Part shown: positions 48,128 to 61,400 of the stretch, piece after piece
How the letters are laid out: the number at the start of each line of letters is the position of its first letter
How positions within the stretch are numbered: the stretch's first letter is position 1
DNA from: Isoetes taiwanensis
Taxonomy: Eukaryota > Streptophyta > Lycopodiopsida > Isoetales > Isoetaceae
Reading direction: 5' to 3'
Assembly: GCA_021234155.1 (NCBI GenBank)
Contig: JAJEKV010000003.1
Location: 33,403,166-33,467,165 of the forward strand
DNA: 64,000 nt
Notes under the pieces: model-generated
Seen by the model: only the letters and a program-made list of their open reading frames with translations
What the model was told of the DNA's origin: nothing
The model's database searches: none
Made by a program: the position numbers and the translations under genes

Positions 48128-48565
48128 TCATTGTGGCATAAATTCTGTATGAAATACATTATGTGAATCTTGCCTACAATTCCTCATTATATGAAGGTTG
48201 GCTAATGTGCCCACAATGTGCAAATTCAAGTTTCTGTCCACCGTTGTCTGAGCGAATTCTGCCGCCTGCGTGTTCCCATGATCCTTATCCTGCATGCCAC
48301 TGTGATCCTCCTCTTGCGTGCCACCATGATCTTTATCTGTCATCTCCATATCGGTATTCCCATGGGCCTCTGTTTGCACCCCGGCACCGATGCATGCACT
48401 CTCGAGGGTCTGGCTTTCAGCATCAGTGTAGAATTTTGGGCAAGCGGAGGGAGATGACTGCGAGGTACCTGCTTCCAAGATGGCAGAGTAAAGCAAATTC
48501 AGTATTTGGAACACAAGCTTACCATCGAAGGAAATCGTCGGGCCTGCAAGAAATGCGTTCTCCAA
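48128..48565 (-). CDS. Hypothetical protein, low confidence
   Basis: A 145-residue frame with short acidic/His repeats in the middle (KDHGGTQEEDHSGMQDKDHG). No family is recognised. Neighbouring minus-strand frames at 48868-49143 (Ala/Thr/Pro-rich start, basic C terminus) could be other exons, but no convincing splice joins them. It may be chance. Confidence 0.2.
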   Translation of the reverse strand: MENAFLAGPTISFDGKLVFQILNLLYSAILEAGTSQSSPSACPKFYTDAESQTLESACIGAGVQTEAHGNTDMEMTDKDHGGTQEEDHSGMQDKDHGNTQAAEFAQTTVDRNLNLHIVGTLANLHIMRNCRQDSHNVFHTEFMPQ

Positions 48566-49548
48566 GGTGCCCAGAAGAAGATGCTAGTCTGATGAGGGCA
48601 ACAACAGAAGGATCCGTGCTTGAAGTGAGGCGTGCTGATTTATGAGATCAAACTCTGGAAGCGAGAAATGTTCAAGCCATGTGACCAAGAGGAAAAGCCA
48701 ATCCGGCCAAGAGGAGCTAATCCAACCAGCAAATCCGAACATGGAGGCTGAAAAGCCGACCTTGTGGCTGTCGGAATCCCTAAAAAAAATAAAAATAAAA
48801 AATAATAATAAGAAAAATAAGAGCAGAAACATTTTGTGAAAAGGGATCAGAACTGGTCGAATCAAAGCTATGCTTCTTGTCCACCGCCTACGCCTAGGCG
48901 CCGTCGCCTAAGCCTGGTTTTCCAAAGCTCTTGCTGAATGTGTGTGTGAAGACTCTTGCTGAATCTGCGGGTTGCTACAAAGTTGGCGAGTTCATGCTTG
49001 ATGCTGATCCGTTGCTCCTGATCTGTTGCTGTTGCCGATGTTGCTGCTGGTGCGACTGGGTTTATGCTTGGTGCTACCACCTCAACAAATAGAAAGTAGC
49101 GAAAGATTTGGTGCAAAGAGATATGTTGGTTTTTAGGAGTCATAGGCTTTCATAGATTTGATAATCTTACTAAACTAACATTCAAGCCACTCTAATCCAT
49201 GTGTGGTCTGAGTTAACATACAACCACTATGAGTGGCATGTCGAACTTACGTTTACTAGGCAACTTTAATTCTGATGTACATTCTTTCATATCTAAATAA
49301 TAACTTTGTATAGAATTCTTTTTATATAGCTAAGGAACAAGTTGCATAAAAGAGATTTTTAAATAACAACAGAGCTTCAATCAACTATAATTTGATGCAG
49401 ATACTAATGATTGACGTTATATTGCTTTCTTGCTTGGGGCCTCAAAATCATGATAATTTGCTCATGTTTTTTAAGAGTTTGTGCTAAAGATACACCATTG
49501 CCCACGCATTGGGGCAATCCGTACTGCCTTGGCACCCCTTTTTTTTTT

Positions 49549-49745
49549 GAATCCGTTTTGTCCCCCCTTTTGGGTTGCCCCTAGGGGGGCAAACCCTTGT
49601 TTATGTGGGTTTTTGGCATATCCTAGGTATATGCTAGAATATCCCTAGGATATGATTATGATGGTGACTGCTCCAAACCTCCTATTTCCTGTAAACTCTC
49701 GGTCAGCTGGGCGATTCCCTTACACCAAAAAATAGAACATGAAAA
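49549..49745 (-). mobile_element. SINE-like element, inverted second copy
   Basis: Reverse complement of 45715-45900 in parts: ATTTTTTGGTG, a GGCATATCC/GGTATATGC region, ATAAACAAGGGTTTGCCCCC, GGGGCAACCCAAAAG, then an A-run (TTTTTTTTTT at 49549-49560 on plus). Confidence 0.5.
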
Positions 49746-50046
49746 GGAACGAATAGATCGAGTAGAAGCGTAGGTGATATGGCCGATTTTGCATAAGCGG
49801 TGATTGGGGGAGTCGGATCTGGTTGCACAGTGGATCTAGGTTGTTTGTTTTTTCCTAATTAGGGTTGAGAAGGGAATGGATTTTGTGGAAGTATGGAGGG
49901 GAGGCCCAGCGGGACAATCAGGAGCGTGAGGACGAGAGGAGGTGATGGGCACTCTGAAGCACACAGTATAGTTAGGTCGCGATTACCACAATGTGCATCA
50001 TGTGGAGGATTGACCTCTTCATGGATTCTTCCCAAAAAGAAGAAGT

Positions 50047-50259
50047 GGCTTGGATGATATTTTAGAGGCCCAGCGGTTTGATAAGGATTTATTAAGCCGT
50101 ATCTTCTCGTGGCTAGAGATATGGAAAAAGATTGATGGGAACTCAACCGGTGCCGGTTTGTTGAAGGGTTTTCTCATGGCCACTTTGTTTTATGACCATC
50201 CACAAGGACGGACTTTCTTTTTTGAGTTAGCTATGAAAAGACTTGGAGGGAAGTTCTAA
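50047..50259 (+). CDS. Hypothetical protein fragment, low confidence
   Basis: A 69-residue frame with plausible protein composition (DLLSRIFSWLEIWKKIDGNS; FLMATLFYDHPQGRTFFFEL). No family recognised and no start or splice context. Listed only as a possible remnant. Confidence 0.2.
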   Translation, partial: GLDDILEAQRFDKDLLSRIFSWLEIWKKIDGNSTGAGLLKGFLMATLFYDHPQGRTFFFELAMKRLGGKF

Positions 50260-52793
50260 CTCTGAGAATGCCGGGGAGTTCTCCTCCGCCCAAAGGGAGA
50301 AACCCTTGAAGGTATTTTCCATTATTGTATTCCTTTAAACAAATGATGGTTGATTTTTAAACAAGGTTTAAAATGAAAGCGCACTATTTAAAGTGCGTTT
50401 GAAAGAATTCCTTTATAAAATTGAAAACTTAAAAACACACAAAAATAGGGAGCAAAATAGATTGTTGAGCAATTAGCATTAAGGATACCCCCAAAAGCAA
50501 CATTTTTAAAAGCTTTTTCATTTTAAAAAGAAGGGCAAAAAAAAAAAAAAAAAATGCTTGTTTTAAGGAGAGACGTTAACTTTGATAACTTCGGTAAGTA
50601 TTTTATTGTTAAAAGCGAGGAAGAAAATATAGATTGTTTTTGCAAGCAATAGAAGTACTAAAAAAGTTAAACATTGGAAAGACAAAGAGTGTGAAATCAC
50701 GGAGCAAGAAAGAGTTGTTTCAATTAAGCATTGTTAGAGACAAAGCTTTCGGTTTAAAAATCTTCATCAAAATAAATTATAATATTACTTAGCACATAGT
50801 TTACAATGAGAAAGTGGTTAAAGAACTGCATGCGTATAAATTTATCTGAGAGGTGGCTCTTCCAGTCCACAGGACTCTCATTACCCTTTGAGATCTGGCT
50901 CTTGCTTGAGCTTACAGCAACTAAGGCGCCTCGCCGATTCCAAACCTATTGCGCAGGCGGTTTCTGCGGCTCGGGCACCCACGGGCTCAAGTCAACAAAC
51001 TCCACCTCCTCATCTCTTCTTCCTGTAAGTGGAAGTGGGCGTATTTACGTGTAAGTGCCCTTAGCATGCGGCATTGGATTCTTTGCTCCCGTTCCTGCGT
51101 TTTCATCGAGGGAAAGGATTACGCAAAGGCTTATCACGGTCTGATGAAACTTACTATCAGGGTCTGTAATAAACTGAGGCGACATTGTAGCCCTAAAATA
51201 AAACAGGCTGTGGTGCACGATCGGAAAAGGCATCTAGGATCGATCTCCGGCAGAAAACCAACGTATCAAATTATTAATAAGCGGCTGTGGCGATAATGGA
51301 CACCCCGGTAGCCTTGTCGCTTTGTGGGTCTCTTTCTTACAAAAAAACAGGCGGGAACTGAAATGCATTGCAGGGAGGAGTCTTTTTCATTCTGCGTGTT
51401 AAAATGAACCATGGTTTTGGCGTCCGGCGTAAAACCTATATGAAAATGCTCTTTCGGAAGCTTGACTCACTAAAGCGCGGACCACCACCATGACCCTTGG
51501 CGTTTGTTTTAAGCCTGCCAAGCAATATAGAAATTAGAAATTAGTAAAAAAGAAAACAAGGAAATAAGTTAGCCCGATGGTGTGGCGGTATAAACTTATA
51601 CCACGGTTGCCTTCGTATAGAATTTTATACCCACGGCGGCAAAGCCGTATAAATTATCTGAGACATTGCCTTGCTGTATAAATTTATACCACGGTTGTTC
51701 CGACCTTTAAAATTTAAACCTTAAGGCGGATGTGGTATAAATTTATCTGGGTAGATTCAAGTAAAACAAAAAGCGTTAATTGTGAAGCTTACCAAGCGCG
51801 TTTTTCGAAGCGGCGTTCAGGGGCCGCTCCCATGGGTTTAAAGCAGACATGCGTGCGAAGGTCGAGAATGAAAAATGATGACCCTCCGGTTTTCGGATGT
51901 CGTGACTTCTTTGAGGCCATCCGGGAAAGGCCGGACTTGCTGCGTGGTGAAAGCCTCCTCATCAAAAGCGCTATCCTTTATTTTAAATCCATTAGGAATA
52001 TCTTATTATGCATAATGTAAATGTTGCTTGTCTAAAAAGGTCCCCGGCCTTGTACAATCACCCTCAACAACCACATGTTGGGCGTCGACCAAATGTGGTA
52101 AATCTCTCATATATGCGGTCAAAGCGGAAGTGGCGACCTCTCTACCACTGTTCAATTGCCTTTAACCTTTGCCTCTCTTCCTTGGCCCTCTGAACCCGGG
52201 TTCAAAATCGATGGGTAGCCCCTTCTTCTTGTTACTGTAAGAGTAATGTGAGACAAAGGCACAAACACATAACATATTTTTGCAAAACTTACCCGGCCAC
52301 TGAAGTTAGCTGCGTGCTCTCATTAATCTTTTCGTGGTACAACTTGGGTACAAAAGTTTGCACTCCTCCGATCTTCTGGGTTGAAAATTTGCTTCATTAA
52401 CTTCGGCACGTTAACATGTCTTCACGGCGCAAAGGGAAAAATATTGTAAGACAAAAAAAGGTAGAAAAAACATGGCATAGCAAAGTGGGGCTTCGTTTTG
52501 GCTTCCTTGGCCATCTTTTCGTCTAATGTGAATTCTTTGGCAACTACCACTTTCCAGCGGTGAACAAATATTTCTTTGCTTTTAAGACCACATAGCTAGC
52601 GTCCCGGGGGTACAATGCTCATATTTTTTGTTTTGATTCACCACCTTTCTTTGGTTTCTTTCTGCGTCTTTAGCTTGTTCTTTGAGCTCCCATCTTGAAC
52701 ATACAAAAATTCTTTCTTGAAGATTCCCACACGTAAGCGGTCAAGCGAAGTTTAGTCTTGAATGGCTGTAAGAGGATGGGCGGCGACTCAACC

Positions 52794-53029
52794 GGTATAA
52801 ATTTATCACGTTTGCACGCGGCGGTATAAATTTATCTGGTGCACGTTAGGTGGTATAAATTTTATCACAGACGCGGCCGATATAAATTATCTTGTACGAC
52901 TACCGGTATAAATTTATCTGCGAACTTGCTGCGGTATAAATTTATCTGCGTGACCGGGACGGTATAAATTTATCTGCATGGCCGGGCCGGATTATAAATT
53001 TATAAGCGACTTGGTATAAATTTATCTTT
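52794..53029. repeat. Regular array of nine palindromes, ~28-bp period
   Basis: Starts are spaced 29, 29, 27, 26, 28, 28, 30 and 22 bp. Each unit is a 16-bp AT-rich palindrome plus about 10-14 bp of different GC-rich sequence. A smaller set with 28-32 bp steps is at 51587-51750. Confidence 0.9.
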
Positions 53030-53352
53030 GCAGGTGGTAAACTACTACAAGATTCTAACCGCTAAACATACTACAAAAGATTGAATTGAATCTTTTACTT
53101 ACTTTGACCATCTCGGCGGTGAAAGTAGTTATCGTATTGTTTGGCCGACCATAATGGGCTTCTTATCGAAATCATAGCTTTCGAGGCAACACTTTCAGTC
53201 ACCACGGGCTTCTCCGAAGCTCTTGAAGCTTATTCTTACATTTTTGAAGTCCTCTCCATGCATTTGTTTGAACTCCGCATTACTCGATGCATGAATCGGA
53301 TCTTATCCTATTAGGCTCATTTTTAGCGAAAGTCATTTGTCAAGATTGTGAC

Positions 53353-53658
53353 TTACGGCAATGACTTTTGCCTCTTAGATGCAGTGATACCCGTAAATAT
53401 GGGCTTCCACGCTTTCCACACCTGTGAACCACGGGTTTCACTCCTTTGAGAGTTCTTTTCTAGCCTTGTAGGCGTGTTGTGCCTCAAGGGCGTGGTAGGT
53501 GTAATCTTGATGCTACTTTTTGCTGTCACACAATGTCGATTGCATTGACTTCTATCAACCATAACAACTAGAGGCGACACATGCGCGTGAGGATTTCTTC
53601 TCATTCTTTGCTTAGAATGGCCACATGTGCAGCGTACAACTTTCGGACCTGCGGACAC
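53353..53658 (-). CDS. Unrecognised frame, basic, Cys/His motif
   Basis: A 101-residue minus-strand frame (VRCTCGHSKQRMRRNPHAH near its start), rich in Arg, Lys and Thr. Upstream on the same strand lie an acidic stretch (about 54005-53935, poly-Glu from a GAGGAA tract) and the 74-residue frame 54553-54329 (ELKDQTWYAHGGQERANPPI). All three could be exons of one gene within the palindrome-rich region, but no family is recognised and splice sites were not proven. Confidence 0.25.
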   Translation of the reverse strand: MSAGPKVVRCTCGHSKQRMRRNPHAHVSPLVVMVDRSQCNRHCVTAKSSIKITPTTPLRHNTPTRLEKNSQRSETRGSQVWKAWKPIFTGITASKRQKSLP

Positions 53659-53937
53659 TTTTCGACCCGATCTTCATTTTTGGTGGCCTCTTGATAGTGC
53701 CCAGTGTCAAAGAAATGGTTTGTTTGGCGGTTTGGTTTCATTAACCAGCTTGAGAATAGCACTTGACTTATCTGCGGGCTTCTAGCGATAATCCGCTCCG
53801 GGGAGCCTTACGAGAAGAGCCTGGCGACTCCTCTATAGTCAAGGGCTTTGTTTTTCTAGATTTTTTTCTTGGTAGGAGGTACGTGTATCTAGTACCGGGG
53901 AATGCTTCCTACCCTTTCCCTTTGTGTTACTGGTTCC

Positions 53938-54004
53938 TCCTCTTCCTCTTCCTCTTCCTCTTCCTCTTCCTCTTCCTCTACCTCTTCCTCTACTACTTCC
54001 TCTT
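53938..54004. repeat. (CTCTTC)n tract
   Basis: About eleven CTCTTC or near units. On the minus strand it would encode a poly-Glu stretch. Confidence 0.9.
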
Positions 54005-55440
54005 CGATACTACGGGTACCATAGACCCTTGACCAACACTTTTTTTAAATTCGCCGCGGCACTATTGACATCAAAATTTCTACTACGTCACATGTAATGC
54101 AGGGGTTATGTTAAAGAAATTACGGCGGTATAAATTTATCTGGGAAAGCACCTAAGAATAACTTACAAAGCCGTTCTTGTAATTGTCAGGATATGTCGTG
54201 CACGTCTTTAGGCTTTGCATGTTATTCTAAACATTCTAGTATTGAGAACATAGTAGGCGGGGCCCTTGTCATGGTTGCCTTTGCATTAGAACTTCATCAT
54301 CGTTCTCTGTAGCAACAAGTTTCATAATTTACCCGGCGGGGTAATAATCATCGGACTTGAACTTGCCCTTCCACGATTTATTGCACAAGTAAAGTGCGTG
54401 TATCGGTGGGTTTGCTCTCTCTTGGCCCCCATGGGCGTACCAAGTCTGATCCTTTAGTTCATAAAGTTCACGTGGCTCACGGTGGTGCAGACCTTTGATG
54501 ATGACCCGCAGGCACAAATTGATCTTAGGGCTGGAAAAGCGGCCAAAAACCATTTTTACAGAATATTATTAACTTTTTTAGAGTTTTTGAAACACAAAAA
54601 GCGGTAGAAAGAAGGATGAAAAGAGCATAAAATCCACACTAAATTAACACTTTTATTTGTGTCATTTAAAGTGAAAACACAACAATATTACGAAAATATT
54701 AAGGTTCGGGACCATTAGTTGAATACTTGGACATCAAAATCACGGAAATATAATTAAGCGGTTGCCAAATTTATCTGGCTCGGGAGCACGGCGGTATAAA
54801 TTTATACGCTTCAACCGCGGGTGTGCTCTGTGCTGCTGACATTATCTCGTGCTCAACCTCTATCATCGCCTGTCTTCGGCGGTATAAATTTATCACAGCT
54901 CACGAGCGCTTTAGCGATCACCCAGTGCTTTCGATCTCTGCGCTGAAAAAGCTGTCAATTATCTGATCGAGAATCATCTCGATATAAATTTATGCCGTGG
55001 GGCTTACCTCTAGCGATTAAAACAAAGAAACTAAAAGCGATGCGGAGGAGTAGACTTCATGGCCATGGCCAAATTATGAACTAAGCGTATAGGGGTTCCG
55101 GAGAGCAAATAAGAGGGGTATATAAAGAGGGGCCCTTGGCGCCGACTCCTAAACTGCGCGTATATATGGAAAATAAGGTTAAATTGTAGGGCCGTAAATT
55201 ACCCGCTAAGTCTTGGTTTAAGTATGGCGTTCTCCATAAAGATTCCAATACAAATTAATGCGTGAGTTTTCGTATAAATTTATACGGTGTCTTCCTCCTC
55301 GTATATATAAATTTATAGCATCTCCCAATATAAATTTTATCTGATCTGCGGCTACAAGTTTTGCCGCTACGTATAAATTTATACCATCCACTGTGTAAAC
55401 TTTTACCATCATGCTATTACGTGGATTATAAATTTATCAC

Positions 55441-58400
55441 GATTATGGCCTTCTACCTTTTTCGGTATGGCTCGAGAAAAAGGCTGCAACCTCCAACTCG
55501 TTAAGGGAGCTTCCTCTGTGTGACATTCCGCACCCTCAAGCTGACGCGCACGAAAGTAGCCTCGGAATTACGCCTCGATATTCAAACCCCGACTCACGAT
55601 CTTATCCGACCTGACCACCCCTCGGCTTCCACCACCGGTTCCAGTTTACTCCACCACCCCATCGCTCTGGGCGTCGTTTGCCCCCACCAATGGTTTTACT
55701 CCACCACGGCCTAGAGATTCGGGACTACCTCCTCCCTTCATTTTGAATGCCCTTAGTCCCACCGCGCTTTCAAAATCCACGGGAGGCAAATCGCCAACTC
55801 CATCAATTTTAAGCTAAATGGTACTACAACCAAATAAGGGCGGTCAGGGACATGCAACTCCTTGTTTTCTCACGACGCCGGGGCTGGTCAGCCTCGTCAC
55901 CAACCTCGATTACTTTTTTTTCTGGGAGGAAAGCACCTCCCCTCGGACTTACACACACGCAAACCTATCGGCATCACAACAGTACACCTCGAAGTTGATC
56001 TCTTAAGGCGAAGAAACACCTCATGTTGATGTCAATGGGGCGAGGACCTACCAAAGCCACAAGACTCTATGTTAAATTCAAAGCCCTACAAGTGATAGAA
56101 TCTGCAAAGCGTAACTTACAAGAAAGTATGTACAGCTTGAGAAAAAGAAACTCATGGGCCGAGGCTCACTTGGGCAACATCTGAAACAACATTGTTCTCA
56201 GCGTTGTTTGCTTAAGATTGGACTAAAAGAAAGAGATTGAGGTTGATTAAGTGATAGTTACAGTTCAATGACTCTGCGCTAGACCAAAGGGGCTACTTAG
56301 CCAATATTAGGCCGGATGATGGTGAGAAGTTTGCTTACGGTGGTGGCCACCGCCGTCTGTCGAAGCGGCCTTGAATTGATTATGCTTTAAAGCGTGAGAC
56401 GAAACTTGGCCGCTAAAGAAAGCTGACAAAAGAATCCGGGCATTAATGACTCGCCATTCGAGGAGGCTTAAGCGATTCATGCCCTTCAATGTGTCTCTCA
56501 TGGATGGAAGGTTCCTTTAAAGTCTTGAAACTCCTATGCTTCCTATGTACCACTTGGTGACAGATTTCCACGAAACAAGAATACACGATAATGAATTATA
56601 AAGGAGGATGTGTGTTTGAAGTTTGGGAGACACTTTATGCGCTACTCTTACTTTCTTGTATACGCGGAAAGAGTTTTTCTACATTAGCCATTCCTAGAAA
56701 GCATAGGATCTGCACATTTTGTGCTACATGCTTTCACGAGATTAAGCTTCGAGAGGAATGAAATGCAAGGACACTTCACCTTTAAAGTAAGCTTCGGGGC
56801 GTGTTCTTGCCTAGTTCTACTTAAAAGTAGGTTTTTTTCCTAAACATATTTTCATTCCGGTCATTGAAGGGGCCAGACAAACACGAGAGAACAACAATCT
56901 TTGGAAAGGAGAAAATTGACAAAGCATAGGAAGAAAGCCTTTGGAACAACCCTTTCGGCCTCGTATCGGTTATTTATTGATGGAATGGACCCGGAAGAAG
57001 AGACCACCTACCACATTTTGTCAATATAGGCAATGCATGGCTAATTACCATGGATGTCTCTTGAATCTTATTTATTGAATGATTTCTATTGCTAATTACC
57101 ATGGATGACTTCTTATCTCTATCCGTATGAATCCTTTGTGACAAATCAAGATGGATATATTCTTCTTCCTGGAAAGGATTCCAAGGTATAAAATGGGTTT
57201 TGTGCGTAAATTGATGTTGAAGTTCAAAGAAGATATGTTGATTTTGAAAAGAGATAATGAATTTACTTTGCCATCTTGATGTAGTGAAGTGCAATTCTCA
57301 AAGGTGCTTTTTACTTGCAACATGGTTGTGCTGACTTCACTAGGTAGGTGTCATTTTGTATTTCTATTGTATTTCTATCTCAGAAAGGATAACTTAATAT
57401 GACATAAGATGATAGAAAATCATAGAACATGCACCATAAACTGGATTAAGCATCCAGATGTATAGTTCTTACAAGAAGTTATTGTCCAAGGAGAAACAAT
57501 GGATTTTATTCCTTCTACATTTGCTAACCTTTGTTTTTTTAGGTAATTATCATCTCATATGTAAGGGAATCCTCCCATCCATCCATTCACTCATTAAATT
57601 GCAATTGTTATGCAAAATTGGGTATCAAATGGTGCGGCTTGGTTCTCAAACATTTGTCTTCTATGATCAAGGTATCGATTGATTTCTGGCCATTTCTTTT
57701 CCTTGGCAATGGTCCTCACCTTTCATGCCTCTGCGGGGTTATGATGTCTTCCTTGGGAACTTTTGAGGACTTGCATCAAGAGAAGCATACCAATAAATCA
57801 GATTATCCGAAAGGTAACGGATGGTGAAAATTGAAGTGCCTTTTTCCACCTTAAACATTGCCATCTTTCTTGTGTAAATATGCTCATCTAAAACGAGGGA
57901 TTGAAAGGCCGGTTTGTGGCTGATATAGAGGTTGAAAACCTCATGATCGCAGGGGTATTGGCGTGATACAAGATAAATGAACATGGGACAAAGACATACC
58001 ATGATTGATAAGATACATGAAATTAAGATGACCAATTTAAGCATCGTGGGATTCCAATGCGCATTCAAAGATATACCATGGTTGGCATTGGCCATAGTCT
58101 TGGTGGGGCAAGCAATGCTAATGTATGTGGTTCAAGGCCCGGAAGACCGCCTCATCACCTTTCAAGACTTATTTTATTGTCTCCCGCTGGTTTTCACAAA
58201 GAAAGCACCCTCGCCTTTTGTTACATTTTTACAATACCTCATTCGCTATTGTCTATCTTGAGGACTTGCTTTTGAATATATCTACCTATCAAAGTTCCCG
58301 AATGGTATTAAATAAGCTTGCGGTGGATTTTCAGCATTATCCCGCTTTTGGGGGCCTTGTACGGTTTTATTTGGTTATGCCATTGCGGGGACTCTTCCAA

Positions 58401-61400
58401 TTGGGTTGGCGCACTGGTCAATCTCACTACATAATATGGATGACATGCCGGGCGAGGCATATCGGTTCGGTGGCGGCCTTTGATGAATGCTGAAGCGGGA
58501 TATTTTGATAATGACCAATCCTTAACACCGATTGGTGACTTAGTTTTGCTCATCTTGAGTCAGAGAGAGCAAGGAACATGGCGTAGGTCCAAAATGAGGA
58601 AAACTTTCCATGTCAAAAAATATTACGGAGAGCAATGAAAGAGTCATTGAAATAAAAAAGATAACAAAAATGAAATTTTGGTTATCCAAGTATTTGGAAA
58701 TACTGATATAATGTTCTTTTATACCGCTTAATTAAAGTTTACGTTTTCGAGGAGTTCCATAAAAGAAAAGTTAGTTGAAAATAAGTGATCTATTTAACCG
58801 GGCAGGAGCCGTGTAAATGTTGAATAATCGAGCCATGCTTTACATGCAACCTTGTTTCTTTTTTTTGGCGGCCGTTATTATTGAGGAGTTTGGATCCGGA
58901 CAATAGTATGGGCCTCTACTTGTTGAAGCACTCCATTTGTTCACTATCTGCGATGCAGTTTCTTTTATTAAATAGTCCATATAAGTGTGATCAAGAACCC
59001 GGACTTGGCGAGGCATATATGAACTTCACTTCAACGTTTGTATGGTGTTGCCCAGTAAGTGTTTTGGTTACATGCTTCCTACATACAAGTCCGAGGTGAG
59101 TTGTTGCTTATAATAATTTGATTTTCTTTTAGATGTTTTAGGTTGCTAGTGAGATTTATCCGAAATGGCCGGGAACAAAGCGACAATATGTTGTCTTGGG
59201 TTTTAATAAAGGTGCAAGATTTTTGGCTCATGTCATACATCTCAAGTGAGTCGCATACCTATTATTATTAACTTCTTCTAGGGATTGTGGCTTTAGCTCA
59301 TTGTTAACAATGTTACGTACCTTGATATATTTTATGTCTTTTTGTTTTAACTATAATGTATATTAAAAACTGGTTTCCAACTTCATCGAAAGCACATGAT
59401 TCTCAAATGGCTTTTCTCGGATAAAGATTTCCGATAATCAGATTGGCATTGACTAATGGCCAGTGAAACCATGATATGGGGATGTTGTATTGAGGATATG
59501 TCCTGACCGGTGGAGGAGAAAATATTATTTCCGGCATGCTTTACGCTTTACGATTAATGTCAGAATGACAAAGGGTATGCCGTTTTATTGTTATCCTTTG
59601 TGCATTAAGAGAAACTCAATAAGTATAGAGCTAAGCACGCCTAAGGAAATAGAACTCCACGTAATATAAAGTATATATTTATTAGGGTACACAAGGCCAA
59701 TGTTGCTCCAAGCAACTAGCAACTTTGTGTGATATATGTGAAAGAGTCGACCGGAGTTCTTCACCAGGGATGGAACCCCGCTATAACCCCGCTTGAATCA
59801 ACCGTAAGTTTCAATGTAAAGATTTATTTGTCTAATCTTTTATATCTTTTTATGATTATTATTGTTACTACCATTCATGACCAATGGAAACACCGTTGAT
59901 TCCCGATATTCACCGCGGATCCGGCCGCACCTGGGTTCGGGCATTGCCCAGTGAATATTTGAGCACGGAGAGTCCATGACTCTTATTGTTAAGCGCCTTG
60001 ATGGTCGCTATGAAAAATGCAAAGATTTGATTTTCGCGAAAAATGAAAGTTCAATACGTGCAAGGGTGAGTAATGGGAGACATTTGCAAGGGAAGGTGGC
60101 CGTTGTTTGAAAGCGGATCCTTCAGACTTTGCGTGATAGGGCACTCGTGGTAAACATCGAAATTCAAAATTCAAGTACGAGAATCGGACCTTTGGTGATG
60201 CTTATACCTCATTTTCAATCCACGAGTAAGCTATCCTAAAATTGCTTATCCTTTATTTCCTTCACTTCTTTGTAGGATAGGATAGTGGCCTACAATTTGC
60301 ATTTTATTTTGTCTATTCTATGGCTTTTATATTGAGTAATTTTCCAATAGGCCTTTTTTGAACAAGAATTATCTGTCTTGTGAGAGGAGAATGATATTAT
60401 TGCACCCTCTCGTTTGGGGGACAGTCGATGGATACCAAAGAGAATTTTTTGGTTATGTAAAAGGCCACGGGGGGAAAGCATTTAGCCCAAATTCCATAGA
60501 CAAATGGGACGATGTATTTTGGGATGATTGCCACCATTTGCTGACATGGACTTTGGCAAGGATATAAAGTTTTCTCCTCTTTTATAAATATGAAACAACT
60601 GATATATATGAGGCAAGGCAATGTGGAAATTAAAACATTTTTGCTAATTAAATTGCATGGCTTAATTGATCTTGATTTGAGGTATTACATAATATACTTG
60701 AAAAAATTGCAGGCATGTAGCCTATGAGATCTCCCCACAATGAGCCTATCTATACCTATTGTGGATGAAGATTGGATGATCAATGTTGAACCCATTTTTT
60801 TTTATTACGTTCAATGGTCTAGAATGGGAAGTGATTTTGTGTTGATATACTATTGAAAAACTTTGATCCAATTCATGGTCCATTATTGGACCATGGGACA
60901 CTATTTCATTTAGATTCATCAATGATTAAACAACTTGTGGCGTGCTAACTCACCATATCATGCACACATGAGACACTCAAAGCAAGATTTGGGCTTCTAG
61001 AATCCTACTGTGACCTTACCCCTACACAACTAATAGTTGATAGCTGCTATAGTCCTTAGCACAAGTATTGGAGAATTAAATCTTTATAAACCATTAAAAT
61101 AATAAAACTAAATAATGCAAACAAAAAGGAAAAAGAAATCGGTTTACATATTACTTGATTAGAAATTATAGATAGATTATATATAGCTTTAATTAGTTTT
61201 GAATGATAACCAGATACTTGAAGGCATTCCATTCAGATTGTAAAAGTTTTGCTTCAACATGCACTTCTTCACTCGTATCTGCTTTCCATCTTTTTCATCC
61301 CAATATGAACATAAAAAAAACAATAAAACCAGCAAAGGTTGGCAAACAAGTCAATGTGTTTTTTATAAAAAAGTTCAATTCATAAAAGAAGGGATGGTGG

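Larger units (their letters stand above)
50834..55440. repeat. Dispersed and arrayed 16-bp palindrome GGTATAAATTTATCTG
   Basis: At least 24 copies match GGTATAAATTTAT followed by CTG, ACC or CAC. They start at 50834, 51587, 51615, 51647, 51676, 51734, 52794, 52823, 52852, 52879, 52905, 52933, 52961, 52991, 53013, 54127, 54793, 54881, 54981, 55271, 55304, 55328, 55371 and 55425. Weaker copies are at 51705 and 55393. The core TATAAATTTATA is a palindrome. Sequence between copies is GC-rich and differs each time. Confidence 0.9.

Noticed and set aside
52794-53029. CRISPR array
   Set aside because: Repeats are 16 bp and spacers only 10-14 bp, the context is a plant nuclear genome with transposons and introns, and no cas gene is present.
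57977-58493. A membrane protein gene
   Set aside because: Overlapping frames with hydrophobic stretches do not share a start or splice logic and no family was recognised.
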